Made by a program: the position numbers and the translations under genes. Below the pieces are notes generated by a model that saw nothing but the letters and a program-made list of their open reading frames with translations, ran no database searches and had not been told where the DNA came from. Positions 42,307 to 50,914 of a stretch of DNA of 64,000 bases are shown here, in pieces; position 1 is the first letter of the stretch; every line of letters begins with the position of its first letter. Location: NCBI RefSeq assembly GCF_900105045.1, contig NZ_LT629739.1, forward strand, positions 682,001 through 746,000. Direction: 5' to 3'. This stretch comes from Brevibacterium picturae. Its GTDB lineage: Bacteria > Actinomycetota > Actinomycetes > Actinomycetales > Brevibacteriaceae.

Positions 42307-43143
42307 TCAGCCGTTGATGACCTCGGAGTTCTCCTTCTCCATCTCGAGGGAGCGGTCGCCCGCGGCCTGCGCAGCCGCCTCGGCGATGTCGAAGATTCCC
42401 GCATCGATGAAGGTATTCAGCCCTGCGAGTGTCGTCCCGCCCTTGCTGCTGACGGCCTGTCGCTGGGCGCTCGGGTCCGGCTTCTCGATCAGGAGCCGTC
42501 CGGCTCCGTCCGCGGTGGCCACGACCATCTGTTTGGCGGTCTCCTCGCTCAGCCCCATCTTCACACCGGCCGCGATCATCGACTCCGCCAGAAGGAAGAA
42601 ATAGGCCACACCCGAGCCGGAGATCCCGGTCATGGCGGGAATCTCGGTCTCGTCGAGTTCCACGACGAGCCCGGCCCCGGACAGCATGGTCCGCAGGGTC
42701 TCCGTGGTCGTCTCGGCCACCTCGGCGGAGGGAGCCAGCGCAATGACGCCGTGCCCGATGGAACTGGGCGTGTTGGGCATGATGCGCACGATCGGGCTCT
42801 CGGGAGCCAGAACGGCCAGATCGGCCATGGCGACGCCGGCGGCCATCGACACGAGCACTGTGTCGGCGCTCAGGCTCGGGGCCAGGTCCCGCACCGTCTC
42901 GGCCATCATCCACGGTTTGACCCCGAGGAAGACGAAGTCAGCGCCCGCGGCGGCCTTCCGGTTGGCCTCGGCATCGTCCTCCGCCGAGGTGACGGTGGCG
43001 CTCGGGAGCTCCGCTGCGAGTCGCCTCGCCGAGGCGGCCGAGTTCGTTGTCGCGCGGACGTCGAGCTTCTCGTCGGCGCTGAGGATTCCCTTGATCAGTG
43101 CCGTGCCCATGTTTCCGGTGCCGATGGAGGCGATGGAGGTCAA
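42307..43143 (-). CDS. proC: Pyrroline-5-carboxylate reductase
   Basis: A 278-residue enzyme for the last step of proline synthesis, using NAD(P)H. The Rossmann motif SIGTGNMGTALIKG is at the N-terminus, and the C-terminal dimerisation domain carries GISGSGVAYFF and SSKGGTTLAGL. The true start is taken as the TTG at 43143, with AGG upstream; the open frame continues 111 codons further but that part is basic low-complexity antisense to the neighbour. It is 55 bp after the TIM-barrel gene. Confidence 0.92.
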   Translation of the reverse strand: MTSIASIGTGNMGTALIKGILSADEKLDVRATTNSAASARRLAAELPSATVTSAEDDAEANRKAAAGADFVFLGVKPWMMAETVRDLAPSLSADTVLVSMAAGVAMADLAVLAPESPIVRIMPNTPSSIGHGVIALAPSAEVAETTTETLRTMLSGAGLVVELDETEIPAMTGISGSGVAYFFLLAESMIAAGVKMGLSEETAKQMVVATADGAGRLLIEKPDPSAQRQAVSSKGGTTLAGLNTFIDAGIFDIAEAAAQAAGDRSLEMEKENSEVING

Positions 43144-43198
43144 ATCAGACCTGCCCTTCTGTGGTTGTTCGATGATCGTTGACTGGTTCGCGGTGCGT

Positions 43199-44257
43199 TC
43201 AGGAGTTCGACTGTCCGTCGTTGGCGCGCATCTCGCTCGTGCGCGTCTGGCCCGTGCGCATCTGGCTCGTGCGCACATGGCTCGAGGCATTGCGGTGGCG
43301 GACCTCGGACTCGAGACCGAGGTGGGTACGGGCGAAGGCAATGGAATCGGCGAGCATCTGCTCTCTGGTGGCCTGCTTCGTGACGAAGCGCGTGTTAACC
43401 TCGACGACGACGTCGCCGGCCCAATCGTGTTTGGCGAGGTATTGCATGGTCTCGGCCACGGGCATGGTGCCGGCACCGGGGATCAGGTGCTCGTCCTTGA
43501 GAGATCCGGAACCGTCGGTGAGGTGGACGTGGCGCAGTTTGTCGAAGATCTCCGACACGGTTTCGACGGCGTTCATTCCGGCCGTCGAGGCGTGGGAGAA
43601 GTCGAAGGTCAGGGCATCGTAGTCCTCGTCGAGCGGGTTCCAGTCGGGGTAGTAGACGAGGATCTCGCGCACGCCGGCCCGCCAGGGGTACATGTTCTCC
43701 ACGGCGAGGGTGACTCCGGTCTCCTGTGACACCTGGCGCACACCGTCGACGAAGCCCAGAGCATATTCGCCCTGCCACCGAAACGGCGGGTGCAGAACCA
43801 CGGTCTTGGCTCCGACGGCCTTCGCGAGGTTCGCGGTGATGCGCAGCTTCTCCCAGTGGTCCTTGTGCAGAACGCGCGGCAGGAAGAGCAGGGTCGGGGC
43901 ATGCAGTGACATGACCTCGAGGCCGGTCTTCGCAGCCAGGCCGTTGATGAGGTCGACATCTCGTGTCTCGGCATTGTGAGTGACCATGATCTCGACACCG
44001 TCGTAGCCGTGCTTGGCCGCTTGGGAGAATGTCTCGGCCACGGTCATCGGCGACACCGAGGAGCTGGAGAGGCCGATCCGGATCCTGTGCTCCGAACTGT
44101 GCTGAATCTCGTGGTCGTAGACCTCATGGCTGTCGAAGTACTCACGGTGCCGTCGCGAATTGGACCGCGCGGAATTCTTGGCGGTGTACACCTTGCGCGT
44201 TGACTTCGACCGTTTCGCCCTGCTCATCTCACCCAGTTTAGTCCTCGAAGATTCCAT
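43199..44257 (-). CDS. Sugar phosphate isomerase/epimerase-like TIM-barrel protein
   Basis: A 352-residue protein of the AP-endonuclease-2 (xylose isomerase-like) TIM-barrel fold. GLSSSSVSPMTVAETF begins the barrel near residue 62, followed by TVVLHPPF, LAVENMYP, FDFSHAS, VHLTDG and VVVEVN, which supply likely metal ligands. Residues 1-45 are an unusual, very basic extension. The tail has four pentapeptide repeats. The ATG at 44257 has GAGG five bases upstream, which supports the long N-terminus. The substrate is unknown. It shares a strand with proC. Confidence 0.75.
   Translation of the reverse strand: MESSRTKLGEMSRAKRSKSTRKVYTAKNSARSNSRRHREYFDSHEVYDHEIQHSSEHRIRIGLSSSSVSPMTVAETFSQAAKHGYDGVEIMVTHNAETRDVDLINGLAAKTGLEVMSLHAPTLLFLPRVLHKDHWEKLRITANLAKAVGAKTVVLHPPFRWQGEYALGFVDGVRQVSQETGVTLAVENMYPWRAGVREILVYYPDWNPLDEDYDALTFDFSHASTAGMNAVETVSEIFDKLRHVHLTDGSGSLKDEHLIPGAGTMPVAETMQYLAKHDWAGDVVVEVNTRFVTKQATREQMLADSIAFARTHLGLESEVRHRNASSHVRTSQMRTGQTRTSEMRANDGQSNS
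43226..43285 (-). repeat. Four 15-bp tandem units in the TIM-barrel protein tail
   Basis: Units at 43226, 43241, 43256 and 43271 begin GCGCATCTGGCTCGT with small changes and encode MRTSQ-like pentapeptides about 25 bp before the stop. Confidence 0.85.
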
Positions 44258-44289
44258 ATTCCCTCAGAAAGCATAAGCCCTGAAGACGC

Positions 44290-44295
44290 TAAGCT
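44290..44295 (+). promoter_or_regulatory. -10 box of a leaderless GNAT promoter
   Basis: TAAGCT ends six bases before the ATG at 44302. The divergent TIM-barrel start is only 44 bp away. Confidence 0.5.
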
Positions 44296-44301
44296 CGACG
44301 A

Positions 44302-44865
44302 ATGGTTGATTATCGAGTTCGCCGGGCCCGCGTCGATGATTCCGCGCAGATCGCCGAAATCCACATCGCAGCGTGGACGGCCGCCTACCGCGGCATCATG
44401 GCGGATACGGTCCTCGACTCCCTCGACATCGACCGGCAGAGGGCAGAGTGGTCGCGCAACCTCAGCGCGGAAGAGAATCCGATGTCGACGCTGGTCGCGG
44501 TGCAGACCGACGGCAGTCCCTCCGCCGATGACCGAGTTCTCGGCTTCGGCGGGGTGTGCCCTCCCAGGGACACCGCCGAGGTGCTCGACCGGCTCCCCGA
44601 GGCCACTGGACTGGGGCAGCTGGCGTCGATCAATCTCCATCCCGAGGCCTTCGGCACCGGTGCCGGCGCGCTGCTCCTCCACGCCTTGGAGGGCGAGCTG
44701 CGGGCGCTGGGGTACGGCCGCGCCTATCTCATGGTCGCCGAAGGCAATGGGCGCGCGATGCGCTTCTATGCCAAACACCGCTGGCACCGCACGGAGATCA
44801 CCCACGTCTTCGATGGGGTGTCCCCGGCGGTGCCAGAGCGCATGTTCACGATCGACCTCGGCTGA
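44302..44865 (+). CDS. GNAT-family N-acetyltransferase
   Basis: A 187-residue acetyl-CoA-dependent transferase. The N-terminus has the typical YRVRRARVDDSAQIAEIH, and motif A, the acetyl-CoA pyrophosphate loop, falls around HPEAFGTGAGALLLHAL. The C-terminus has MRFYAKHRWHRT. The acceptor could be an amine, peptide or antibiotic; nothing nearby decides. The 3' end is 19 bp from the convergent glpK stop. Confidence 0.85.
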   Translation: MVDYRVRRARVDDSAQIAEIHIAAWTAAYRGIMADTVLDSLDIDRQRAEWSRNLSAEENPMSTLVAVQTDGSPSADDRVLGFGGVCPPRDTAEVLDRLPEATGLGQLASINLHPEAFGTGAGALLLHALEGELRALGYGRAYLMVAEGNGRAMRFYAKHRWHRTEITHVFDGVSPAVPERMFTIDLG

Positions 44866-44884
44866 GGCCCACCTCGGCGAGGGA

Positions 44885-46417
44885 TCAGCCTTGAAGCTCT
44901 TCGACGTCCTCGTCGACCCACTTCTTCGACTTCTCGACGGCCTTGTTCCACAGACGGTAGACGCGGGCGACCGTGTCCTCGTCCATGGACGGCTCCCAGC
45001 GTTTGCCCTCGCGCCAATTGGCCTTGACATCGTCCTCGCCGTTCCAGAACTTCACGGCGATGCCAGCCGCGTATGCCGCGCCCAGGGCCGTGGTCTCGAC
45101 GACCTCGGGACGGATGACGGGCACGCCGAGGAGGTCGGCCTGGAACTGCATGAGGGTCTCGTTGGCAACCATGCCGCCGTCGACCTTGAGCTCGGTGAGC
45201 GCAACACCCGAATCGAGATCCATTGCGTCGAGGACCTCACGGGACTGGAACGCCACCGATTCGAGAGCCGCACGAGCGATGTGGTTCTTGTTGACGTAGC
45301 GGGTCAGGCCCACCATCACACCACGCGCGTCGGATTCCCAATGCGGGGCGAAGAGTCCCGAGAAGGCCGGCACGATGTAGCAGCCGCCGTTGTCGTCGAC
45401 CTGCTTCGCCAAGGTCTCGACCTCGGGGGCACTCGAGATGATTCCGAGATTGTCGCGCAGCCACTGCACGAGCGACCCCGTCACGGCGATGGATCCCTCG
45501 AGGGCGTAGACCGCCTCGGCGTCGCCGATCTTGTAGGCCACGGTTGTGAGCAGACCGTTTTTGCTGGCCACAGGCTCGGTACCGGTGTTGATGAGCATGA
45601 AGTTGCCGGTGCCGTAGGTGTTCTTGGCCTGCCCCTTCTCGAAGCATGCCTGGCCGAAGGTCGCCGCCTGCTGATCACCAAGGATGCCGCAGATCGGGGT
45701 GTCGATGATGAGACCGTTCTTGGCGCCGTAGCCGTAGACCTCCGAACAGGACTTGATCTCCGGCAGCATCGACACGGGGATGCCCATGTCGCCGGCGATC
45801 TCCTCGTTCCAGTCGAGGCTCTTGACGTTCATGAGCATCGTGCGCGAAGCATTCGTCACGTCGGTGACGTGGATTCCGCCGTTGACGCCGCCGGTGAGGT
45901 TCCAGATCACCCAGGTGTCCATGGTGCCGAAGAGCAGTTCCCCGGCCTCGGCGGACTCCCTGACTCCATCGACGTTGTCGAAGACCCACTTGGCCTTCGG
46001 CCCGGCGAAGTAGGTGGCCAGAGGAAGGCCGACCCGTTCCTTGTACTTGTCTGGTCCCTCGTCTCCGGCGAGCTCATCGCAGATCTTCTGGGTCCTGGTG
46101 TCCTGCCAGACGATCGCGTTGTAGACGGGCTTTCCGGTGTTCTTGTTCCAGATGACAGTGGTCTCACGCTGATTCGTGATCCCCACGCCTTCGAGCTGGT
46201 GGCGGTTGATGTCGGCACGGGCCAGGGCCTGACCGATCGCCTCGTTCGTATTCCTGACGATCTCCATCGGGTCGTGTTCGACCCAGCCGGCGCGGGGGAA
46301 GATCTGTTCGTGCTCGAGCTGGCCCGAGGACACGATCTGACCGTCGTGGTCGAAGACGATGGCCCTCGACGAGGTGGTGCCCTGGTCGATGGCGAGGATG
46401 TACTTTTCCTGACTCAT
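44885..46417 (-). CDS. glpK: Glycerol kinase
   Basis: A 510-residue FGGY-family kinase that phosphorylates glycerol to glycerol-3-phosphate. [14 protein letters not shown] gives the N-terminal phosphate loop, and [20 protein letters not shown] and the family stretch [16 protein letters not shown] are standard. Length is canonical. The ATG at 46417 follows CAGGAG. It is the last gene of a glpD-glpF-glpK series on the minus strand. Confidence 0.96.
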   Translation of the reverse strand: MSQEKYILAIDQGTTSSRAIVFDHDGQIVSSGQLEHEQIFPRAGWVEHDPMEIVRNTNEAIGQALARADINRHQLEGVGITNQRETTVIWNKNTGKPVYNAIVWQDTRTQKICDELAGDEGPDKYKERVGLPLATYFAGPKAKWVFDNVDGVRESAEAGELLFGTMDTWVIWNLTGGVNGGIHVTDVTNASRTMLMNVKSLDWNEEIAGDMGIPVSMLPEIKSCSEVYGYGAKNGLIIDTPICGILGDQQAATFGQACFEKGQAKNTYGTGNFMLINTGTEPVASKNGLLTTVAYKIGDAEAVYALEGSIAVTGSLVQWLRDNLGIISSAPEVETLAKQVDDNGGCYIVPAFSGLFAPHWESDARGVMVGLTRYVNKNHIARAALESVAFQSREVLDAMDLDSGVALTELKVDGGMVANETLMQFQADLLGVPVIRPEVVETTALGAAYAAGIAVKFWNGEDDVKANWREGKRWEPSMDEDTVARVYRLWNKAVEKSKKWVDEDVEELQG

Positions 46418-46478
46418 TCTGACTCCTGTGTCTCGATGTGTGTCGATGGTGCTGGTGGCTCAGAGATCGGCGTGTGGC

Positions 46479-47201
46479 TCAAACGAAGGCCTGCGAGGCC
46501 ACGCCGGCGATGACGCCGCCGACGATGGGGCCGGCGACCGGCACCCACGAATACGCCCAGTCGGAACTGCCCTTGTTCTGGATCGGCAGCAGGGCGTGGA
46601 CGATGCGGGGCCCGAGGTCACGTGCGGGGTTGATCGCGTAGCCGGTGGGCCCACCCAGTGAGGCGCCGATGGCGACGACGAGGAGGCCGACGGCCAGTGG
46701 TCCCAATTCGTGCGGGGTCTCTCCGAAGAGCAGGATGACGAAGACGAGGACGAAGGTGGCGATGACCTCGGTGACGAAGTTCCAGCCGTAGCTGCGGACC
46801 TCGGGACCGGTGGAGAAGGTGCCGAGGATGTTGCCGGCCTCTTTCTCCTCGTCGTAGTGCTTCTTGTACACGGCCCAGGCGAGGAAGGCACCGATCATGG
46901 CACCGATCATCTCCGCCGCGAGGTAGGCGATGGTGTTGCCGAAGTTCACGGCGATGCCGGGAGCGTACTCTTCGGCCCCGCTGGCGAGGATGCCGAAGGT
47001 CACCGCCGGGTTGATGTGCGCACCGGTCTTGAAGGCGACGAAGACACCGGCGAAGACGGCCAGGCCCCAGCCGAACGAGATGAGGAGCCATCCTCCCCCA
47101 TTGCCCTTCGTCTTGCCCAGAACGACATTGGCGACGACGCCGACGCCGAGCAGTATGAGCATCGCCGTGCCGGCGATCTCGTAGAGGAATATGGTACCCA
47201 T
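46479..47201 (-). CDS. glpF: Glycerol uptake facilitator (aquaglyceroporin)
   Basis: A 240-residue MIP-family channel with six membrane segments. The two pore motifs are present as NPA in INPAVTFG and again in YAINPARDLGPR, with Asp after the second NPA-R as expected for glycerol-conducting members. It lets glycerol diffuse into the cell for GlpK to trap. It lies between glpD (39 bp) and glpK (61 bp). Confidence 0.94.
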   Translation of the reverse strand: MGTIFLYEIAGTAMLILLGVGVVANVVLGKTKGNGGGWLLISFGWGLAVFAGVFVAFKTGAHINPAVTFGILASGAEEYAPGIAVNFGNTIAYLAAEMIGAMIGAFLAWAVYKKHYDEEKEAGNILGTFSTGPEVRSYGWNFVTEVIATFVLVFVILLFGETPHELGPLAVGLLVVAIGASLGGPTGYAINPARDLGPRIVHALLPIQNKGSSDWAYSWVPVAGPIVGGVIAGVASQAFV

Positions 47202-47240
47202 ATCTCACAAACTCCTATTGTTTGTTTTTCCTGTGTGCGG

Positions 47241-48965
47241 TTACTGCGGTTTGAGGGACTCCTCCACCAGCGCCGCGGCTGAGGCATCGTCGTGGGTGGT
47301 TTCCGCGGTGATCTGCGCATCGACGTGGGCGTTGAAGCCCGCGATTTCACTCGCCTCTCGGTCCGCGTCCCACCCGAGGATCGGAGCGACGATGGCGGCG
47401 ACCGCCTCGGCGGCAGCCTTGCCGCGGTCCCTGACCTCGTAGTTCAGCCGCATCCGGCGCTCCAGAATATCGCCGAGGTGGACGGCCCCTTCCGAGGTCG
47501 CCGCGTAGTGGGCTTCGGCGCGGAGGTAGCGCTGCGCACCCGGCAGCGGCCGGCCGAGTTCGGGGTCCTCGTCAACGAGGTCGAAGATGTCCTCGACCAG
47601 GGTGCCGTAGCGGCGGATGAGTCGCTGCACACGGTCTTCGTCCCAGCCGTACTTCTCGGCGATGCCGGACTGTCCGCGTCTCACGGCACCGACTCCCTGG
47701 GCGCCGAGCAGCGGAATCGATTCGGTCAGTGAGCGCCGGTCCTTCGCATCGTCGCCGAGGACGAAGTCGACGGCGTCTTCGGCCATCACGCGATAGGTCG
47801 TGAACTTGCCGCCGGCGATCGCAGCCAGCGCGGGTTCGACCTCCATCACCGTGTGTTCGCGCGAGACCTTCGTCGAGGCCTGACCCTCCTTGACCACGGG
47901 CTGCAGCAGCGGGCGGAGGCCGGAGTAGACGCCGATGACGTCGTTGCGGGTGAGCTTCTCGGTCAGGATCGCGTTCGCGTGCTTGAGCAGGTATTCGATG
48001 TCGTCGGAGTTGGCCACCGGTGAGTCGACGTCCTGGTCCCACGGTGTGTCCGTGGTGCCGATGACCCAGTAGCCCTCCCACGGGATCACGAAGAGCACGG
48101 ACTTCTCCGTCTTCGAGATGATGCCGGTGTTCGGGTCCGCCTTGATCTTGTCCTGGTCGACGGTGATGTGCACGCCCTTCGAGGCGAGCACTTTCAGACC
48201 GGCGTCGGCCTGGGCCAGGTCCTGCTGTTCCTCGGTCCAGACTCCCCCGGCCAGGATCGTGCGGCGAGCGTGGATATCGAACTCGCGGCCGGTCATCTCA
48301 TCCCGGGCGCGGACGCCGGAGACCCTGTCGCCGTCGTGGAGGTAGTCGATGACGGACACGTGGTTGGCCGCCGCGGCACCGTAGCCTGCGGCCGAGCGGA
48401 TGAGCGTCATCACGAAGCGGGCGTCATCGACCTTCGCATCGTAGTATTCGAGGGCACCGACGGCGGCCTCGTCGGCAAGACCGGGGAAATGCGATGACAA
48501 TGCCTTCTTGCCCAGGTGCCGGTGCATCGGCACGGCACGTTTGCGCCCCGGACGGGTGGCCATTGTGTCGTAGAGCAGAACGCCCGAGCCGATGAAGGCA
48601 CGATCGATGAGACGGTGTTCGAAGGGGAAGACGAAGGCGACGGGCTCGACCAGATGGGGAGCCGTGTGCTGGAGGAGGAGATCGCGTTCCTTCAGCGCCT
48701 CGGCCACGAGCTTGAAGTCGAGCATCTCGAGGTAGCGCAGTCCGCCGTGCATGAGCTTCGAGGACCGCGAGGAGGTGCCCGAGGCCCAGTCCTTGGCGTC
48801 GACGACCCCGACCTTCAGTCCGCGGGTGGCCGCATCGAACGCGGAGCCGGCTCCCGTGACGCCGCCGCCCACGACGAAGACGTCCAGGGGGTTGTCGGGG
48901 GATGTGTTCTCAAGGGTGTGCAGTGCTTCATCGCGGAACGATGGGGACAACTCGCCATTTCGCAT
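47241..48965 (-). CDS. glpD: Aerobic glycerol-3-phosphate dehydrogenase
   Basis: A 574-residue FAD enzyme at the membrane that oxidises glycerol-3-phosphate to dihydroxyacetone phosphate and passes electrons to menaquinone. The FAD motif VVGGGVTGAGSAFDAATRG lies near 30-48, with SSKLMHGGLRYLE and IPWEGYWVIGTTDT. I use the ATG at 48965, which gives the family-like MRNGELSPSFR start; a GTG 42 bases earlier is possible. It is first in the glp series, with 143 bp upstream to the ppx gene end. Confidence 0.94.
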   Translation of the reverse strand: MRNGELSPSFRDEALHTLENTSPDNPLDVFVVGGGVTGAGSAFDAATRGLKVGVVDAKDWASGTSSRSSKLMHGGLRYLEMLDFKLVAEALKERDLLLQHTAPHLVEPVAFVFPFEHRLIDRAFIGSGVLLYDTMATRPGRKRAVPMHRHLGKKALSSHFPGLADEAAVGALEYYDAKVDDARFVMTLIRSAAGYGAAAANHVSVIDYLHDGDRVSGVRARDEMTGREFDIHARRTILAGGVWTEEQQDLAQADAGLKVLASKGVHITVDQDKIKADPNTGIISKTEKSVLFVIPWEGYWVIGTTDTPWDQDVDSPVANSDDIEYLLKHANAILTEKLTRNDVIGVYSGLRPLLQPVVKEGQASTKVSREHTVMEVEPALAAIAGGKFTTYRVMAEDAVDFVLGDDAKDRRSLTESIPLLGAQGVGAVRRGQSGIAEKYGWDEDRVQRLIRRYGTLVEDIFDLVDEDPELGRPLPGAQRYLRAEAHYAATSEGAVHLGDILERRMRLNYEVRDRGKAAAEAVAAIVAPILGWDADREASEIAGFNAHVDAQITAETTHDDASAAALVEESLKPQ

Positions 48966-49046
48966 TGACAGTTCTTTTCCTTCTCGGAGCGTGTGCGTTC
49001 CCACCATTATTGCGCCCGGGTTTCAACATGTGGTCCGTGCACGGCA

Positions 49047-49063
49047 GTTAGGAAAAATCTAAC
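49047..49063. promoter_or_regulatory. Small dyad upstream of glpD
   Basis: GTTAG and CTAAC flank GAAAAAT, an A-rich dyad about 80 bp before glpD. It may be part of a promoter or operator; evidence is weak. Confidence 0.3.
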
Positions 49064-49108
49064 AGGCAATGCGCAGAAGGGAAACACAACGCTCAATTGC
49101 GAAAGGGC

Positions 49109-50074
49109 TCAGACCAGCTCCACCCGCATCGCCGAGGAGGTCTCCGCGGAATCGAGCAGGTCGAGTTTGCGCATGATGATGCCTTCGCGCAGTGCCCATG
49201 GTGAGATATTCATGACATTGACATCGAAGATCGCGAAGGCGGCGTCGGCGACGATGGCGCCGGCCAGGACCTGACCGGCCCGCGCCTGGGAGACGCCCGG
49301 CAGCGTCGCACGCTCTTCCGGGGTCCGTGAGGACAGGGTCTCGATGATTCCTGAGAGGTCGCGGCGGAAGAGTTTGCGTGGGGCGTAGATGCCGTCCCCG
49401 CTCGGTGCCGCACCCGCGATCCGGGCCAGCGACCGGAATGTCTTCGACGATCCCACGACTTGATCGGCGGAGCCCACTCGGTTGATCTTGCCGGCGATGC
49501 GCCCGATTTGGGACCGGGCGTATTTCTGCAGACTGTGAATGTCCTCGGCGCTGGGCAGAGGGTCGGGGAGGAATTCGGAATAGGTGCGACCGGCGCCCAG
49601 CGGCACGGACACTGCGGCTTCCGGATATTCGTCCTGTCCGGCGGCGATCTCAAGGGAACCTCCGCCGATGTCAAGCAGCAGGATCTTCCCGGCCGACCAG
49701 CCGAACCAGCGTCTCACTGCGAGGAACGTGACTCGGGCCTCGTCCTTGCCCGACATCACGTTGAGGGTGACACCGAGCTGTGAGTTGATCGCTTCGATGA
49801 GTTCGGCACCGTTCGGTGCGTCCCTGACCGCCGAGGTGGCGAACGCCAGGATCTGTTCCGACCCCTGGTCCTCGGCGATCTCCACCGCCTCGGCGATGAA
49901 GCTGTGCAGCCGTTCCTGTCCGGCGGTGTCGATCATTCCATCGTCACCGAGGTACTCAGCGAGGCGCAGGATCTCTTTGTGGGAGGTGGCGGGCAAGGGA
50001 GGGGCTCCGACATGGGCGTCGACCACGAGGAGGTGGACGCTGTTGGACCCGATATCGAGGACTGCTAGGCGCAT
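49109..50074 (-). CDS. Ppx/GppA-family exopolyphosphatase
   Basis: A 321-residue member of the ASKHA fold that removes phosphate from polyphosphate or pppGpp. Conserved stretches are LDIGSNSVHLLVVD at the N-terminus, FATSAVRDAPNG and LLLDIGGGSLEIA. It is the short, two-domain form common in actinobacteria. The ATG at 50074 has TAAACT six bases upstream and no Shine-Dalgarno. Polyphosphate and pppGpp cannot be told apart as substrates from sequence. Confidence 0.9.
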   Translation of the reverse strand: MRLAVLDIGSNSVHLLVVDAHVGAPPLPATSHKEILRLAEYLGDDGMIDTAGQERLHSFIAEAVEIAEDQGSEQILAFATSAVRDAPNGAELIEAINSQLGVTLNVMSGKDEARVTFLAVRRWFGWSAGKILLLDIGGGSLEIAAGQDEYPEAAVSVPLGAGRTYSEFLPDPLPSAEDIHSLQKYARSQIGRIAGKINRVGSADQVVGSSKTFRSLARIAGAAPSGDGIYAPRKLFRRDLSGIIETLSSRTPEERATLPGVSQARAGQVLAGAIVADAAFAIFDVNVMNISPWALREGIIMRKLDLLDSAETSSAMRVELV

Positions 50075-50080
50075 TCGATC

Positions 50081-50086
50081 AGTTTA
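50081..50086 (-). promoter_or_regulatory. -10 box of a leaderless ppx promoter
   Basis: On the minus strand TAAACT ends six bases before the ATG at 50074, inside the 22-bp gap to the enoyl-CoA hydratase gene. Confidence 0.45.
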
Positions 50087-50096
50087 ACCACAGAAT

Positions 50097-50888
50097 TCAT
50101 TCCTCGACCCAGTCCGTGCCCCGGAAGCCGAACTCAGGCGGGCGCTTCGCGAAGAACGCCTCCTGTCCGCGGGCGATCTCGTCCCGATAGGCCTCGTCGA
50201 GCCACTGTGGTGGGGCGGCTTCGTCACTCAGCTCGCCGTTAAGAACCGCCTTCGACCCGATCTGGGACAGACGTGAGAGACCGACGATCTTCTCCCCCAT
50301 CGTCTGCGCCGACTCCAGAGGAGTCTCGGAGACCTCATGGAAGAAGCCGAGCTCGCGCATCTGGTCGAACTTCACGATCGAGGCCGTGACCAGCAGGTAC
50401 CTGGCCCACGAGTCACCAAGGACAGTGGCCAGACGGCGGGTCGGTCCCGGCGGGTAGACGAGACCGAGCTTCGCTGCGGTGACGCCGAAGATCGAACCGG
50501 GGGCGGCGATGCGGATGTCGCAGGCAGCGGCGATCTCGGTGCCCCCGCCCACGCAGTTGCCGGTGATGGCCGCGATGGTCGTCGTTCGGGCATCGGCCAC
50601 GGCAGCCTCGGCGGTGGAATTGAGCTCCCAGAAGTCGTCCAGTGCGACGTTGAGGTCGGCGATGTCGGAGCCGGCGGAGAAGTGCCCGGCCGCACCGGTG
50701 ATCACCAGCGCTCCGATCGAGTCATCGGCGTCGACACCGGCGATGATGTCGGGCAGCGCCCGCCACATCGGGCGGGAGATGGCGTTGCGTTTTTCAGGCC
50801 GATCAATGACGAGGGTTCCGACTCCACCTGTGACGGTGAAGTCGAAACCCTCGAGATCGACCGGACGGTAGATTCCGTCAGCGGTCAT
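50097..50888 (-). CDS. Enoyl-CoA hydratase/isomerase-family protein
   Basis: A 263-residue crotonase-fold protein. DRPEKRNAISRPMW and HFSAGSDIADL give the first oxyanion element, and CVGGGTEIAAACD the second with its Glu. Crotonases act on many acyl-CoA substrates. I prefer the ATG at 50888, eight bases after AAAGG, to the ATG two codons earlier, which nearly touches it. It follows prpC after 26 bp, so it may be transcribed with the propionate genes, though no such step is needed in the methylcitrate cycle. Confidence 0.85.
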   Translation of the reverse strand: MTADGIYRPVDLEGFDFTVTGGVGTLVIDRPEKRNAISRPMWRALPDIIAGVDADDSIGALVITGAAGHFSAGSDIADLNVALDDFWELNSTAEAAVADARTTTIAAITGNCVGGGTEIAAACDIRIAAPGSIFGVTAAKLGLVYPPGPTRRLATVLGDSWARYLLVTASIVKFDQMRELGFFHEVSETPLESAQTMGEKIVGLSRLSQIGSKAVLNGELSDEAAPPQWLDEAYRDEIARGQEAFFAKRPPEFGFRGTDWVEE

Positions 50889-50914
50889 GTGCATAGCCTT
50901 TCAGCTGCGGCGCT

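Noticed and set aside
43144-43476. 111-codon upstream extension of ProC
   Set aside because: It is antisense to the TIM-barrel gene, low-complexity, and the Rossmann motif follows the TTG at 43143 directly.
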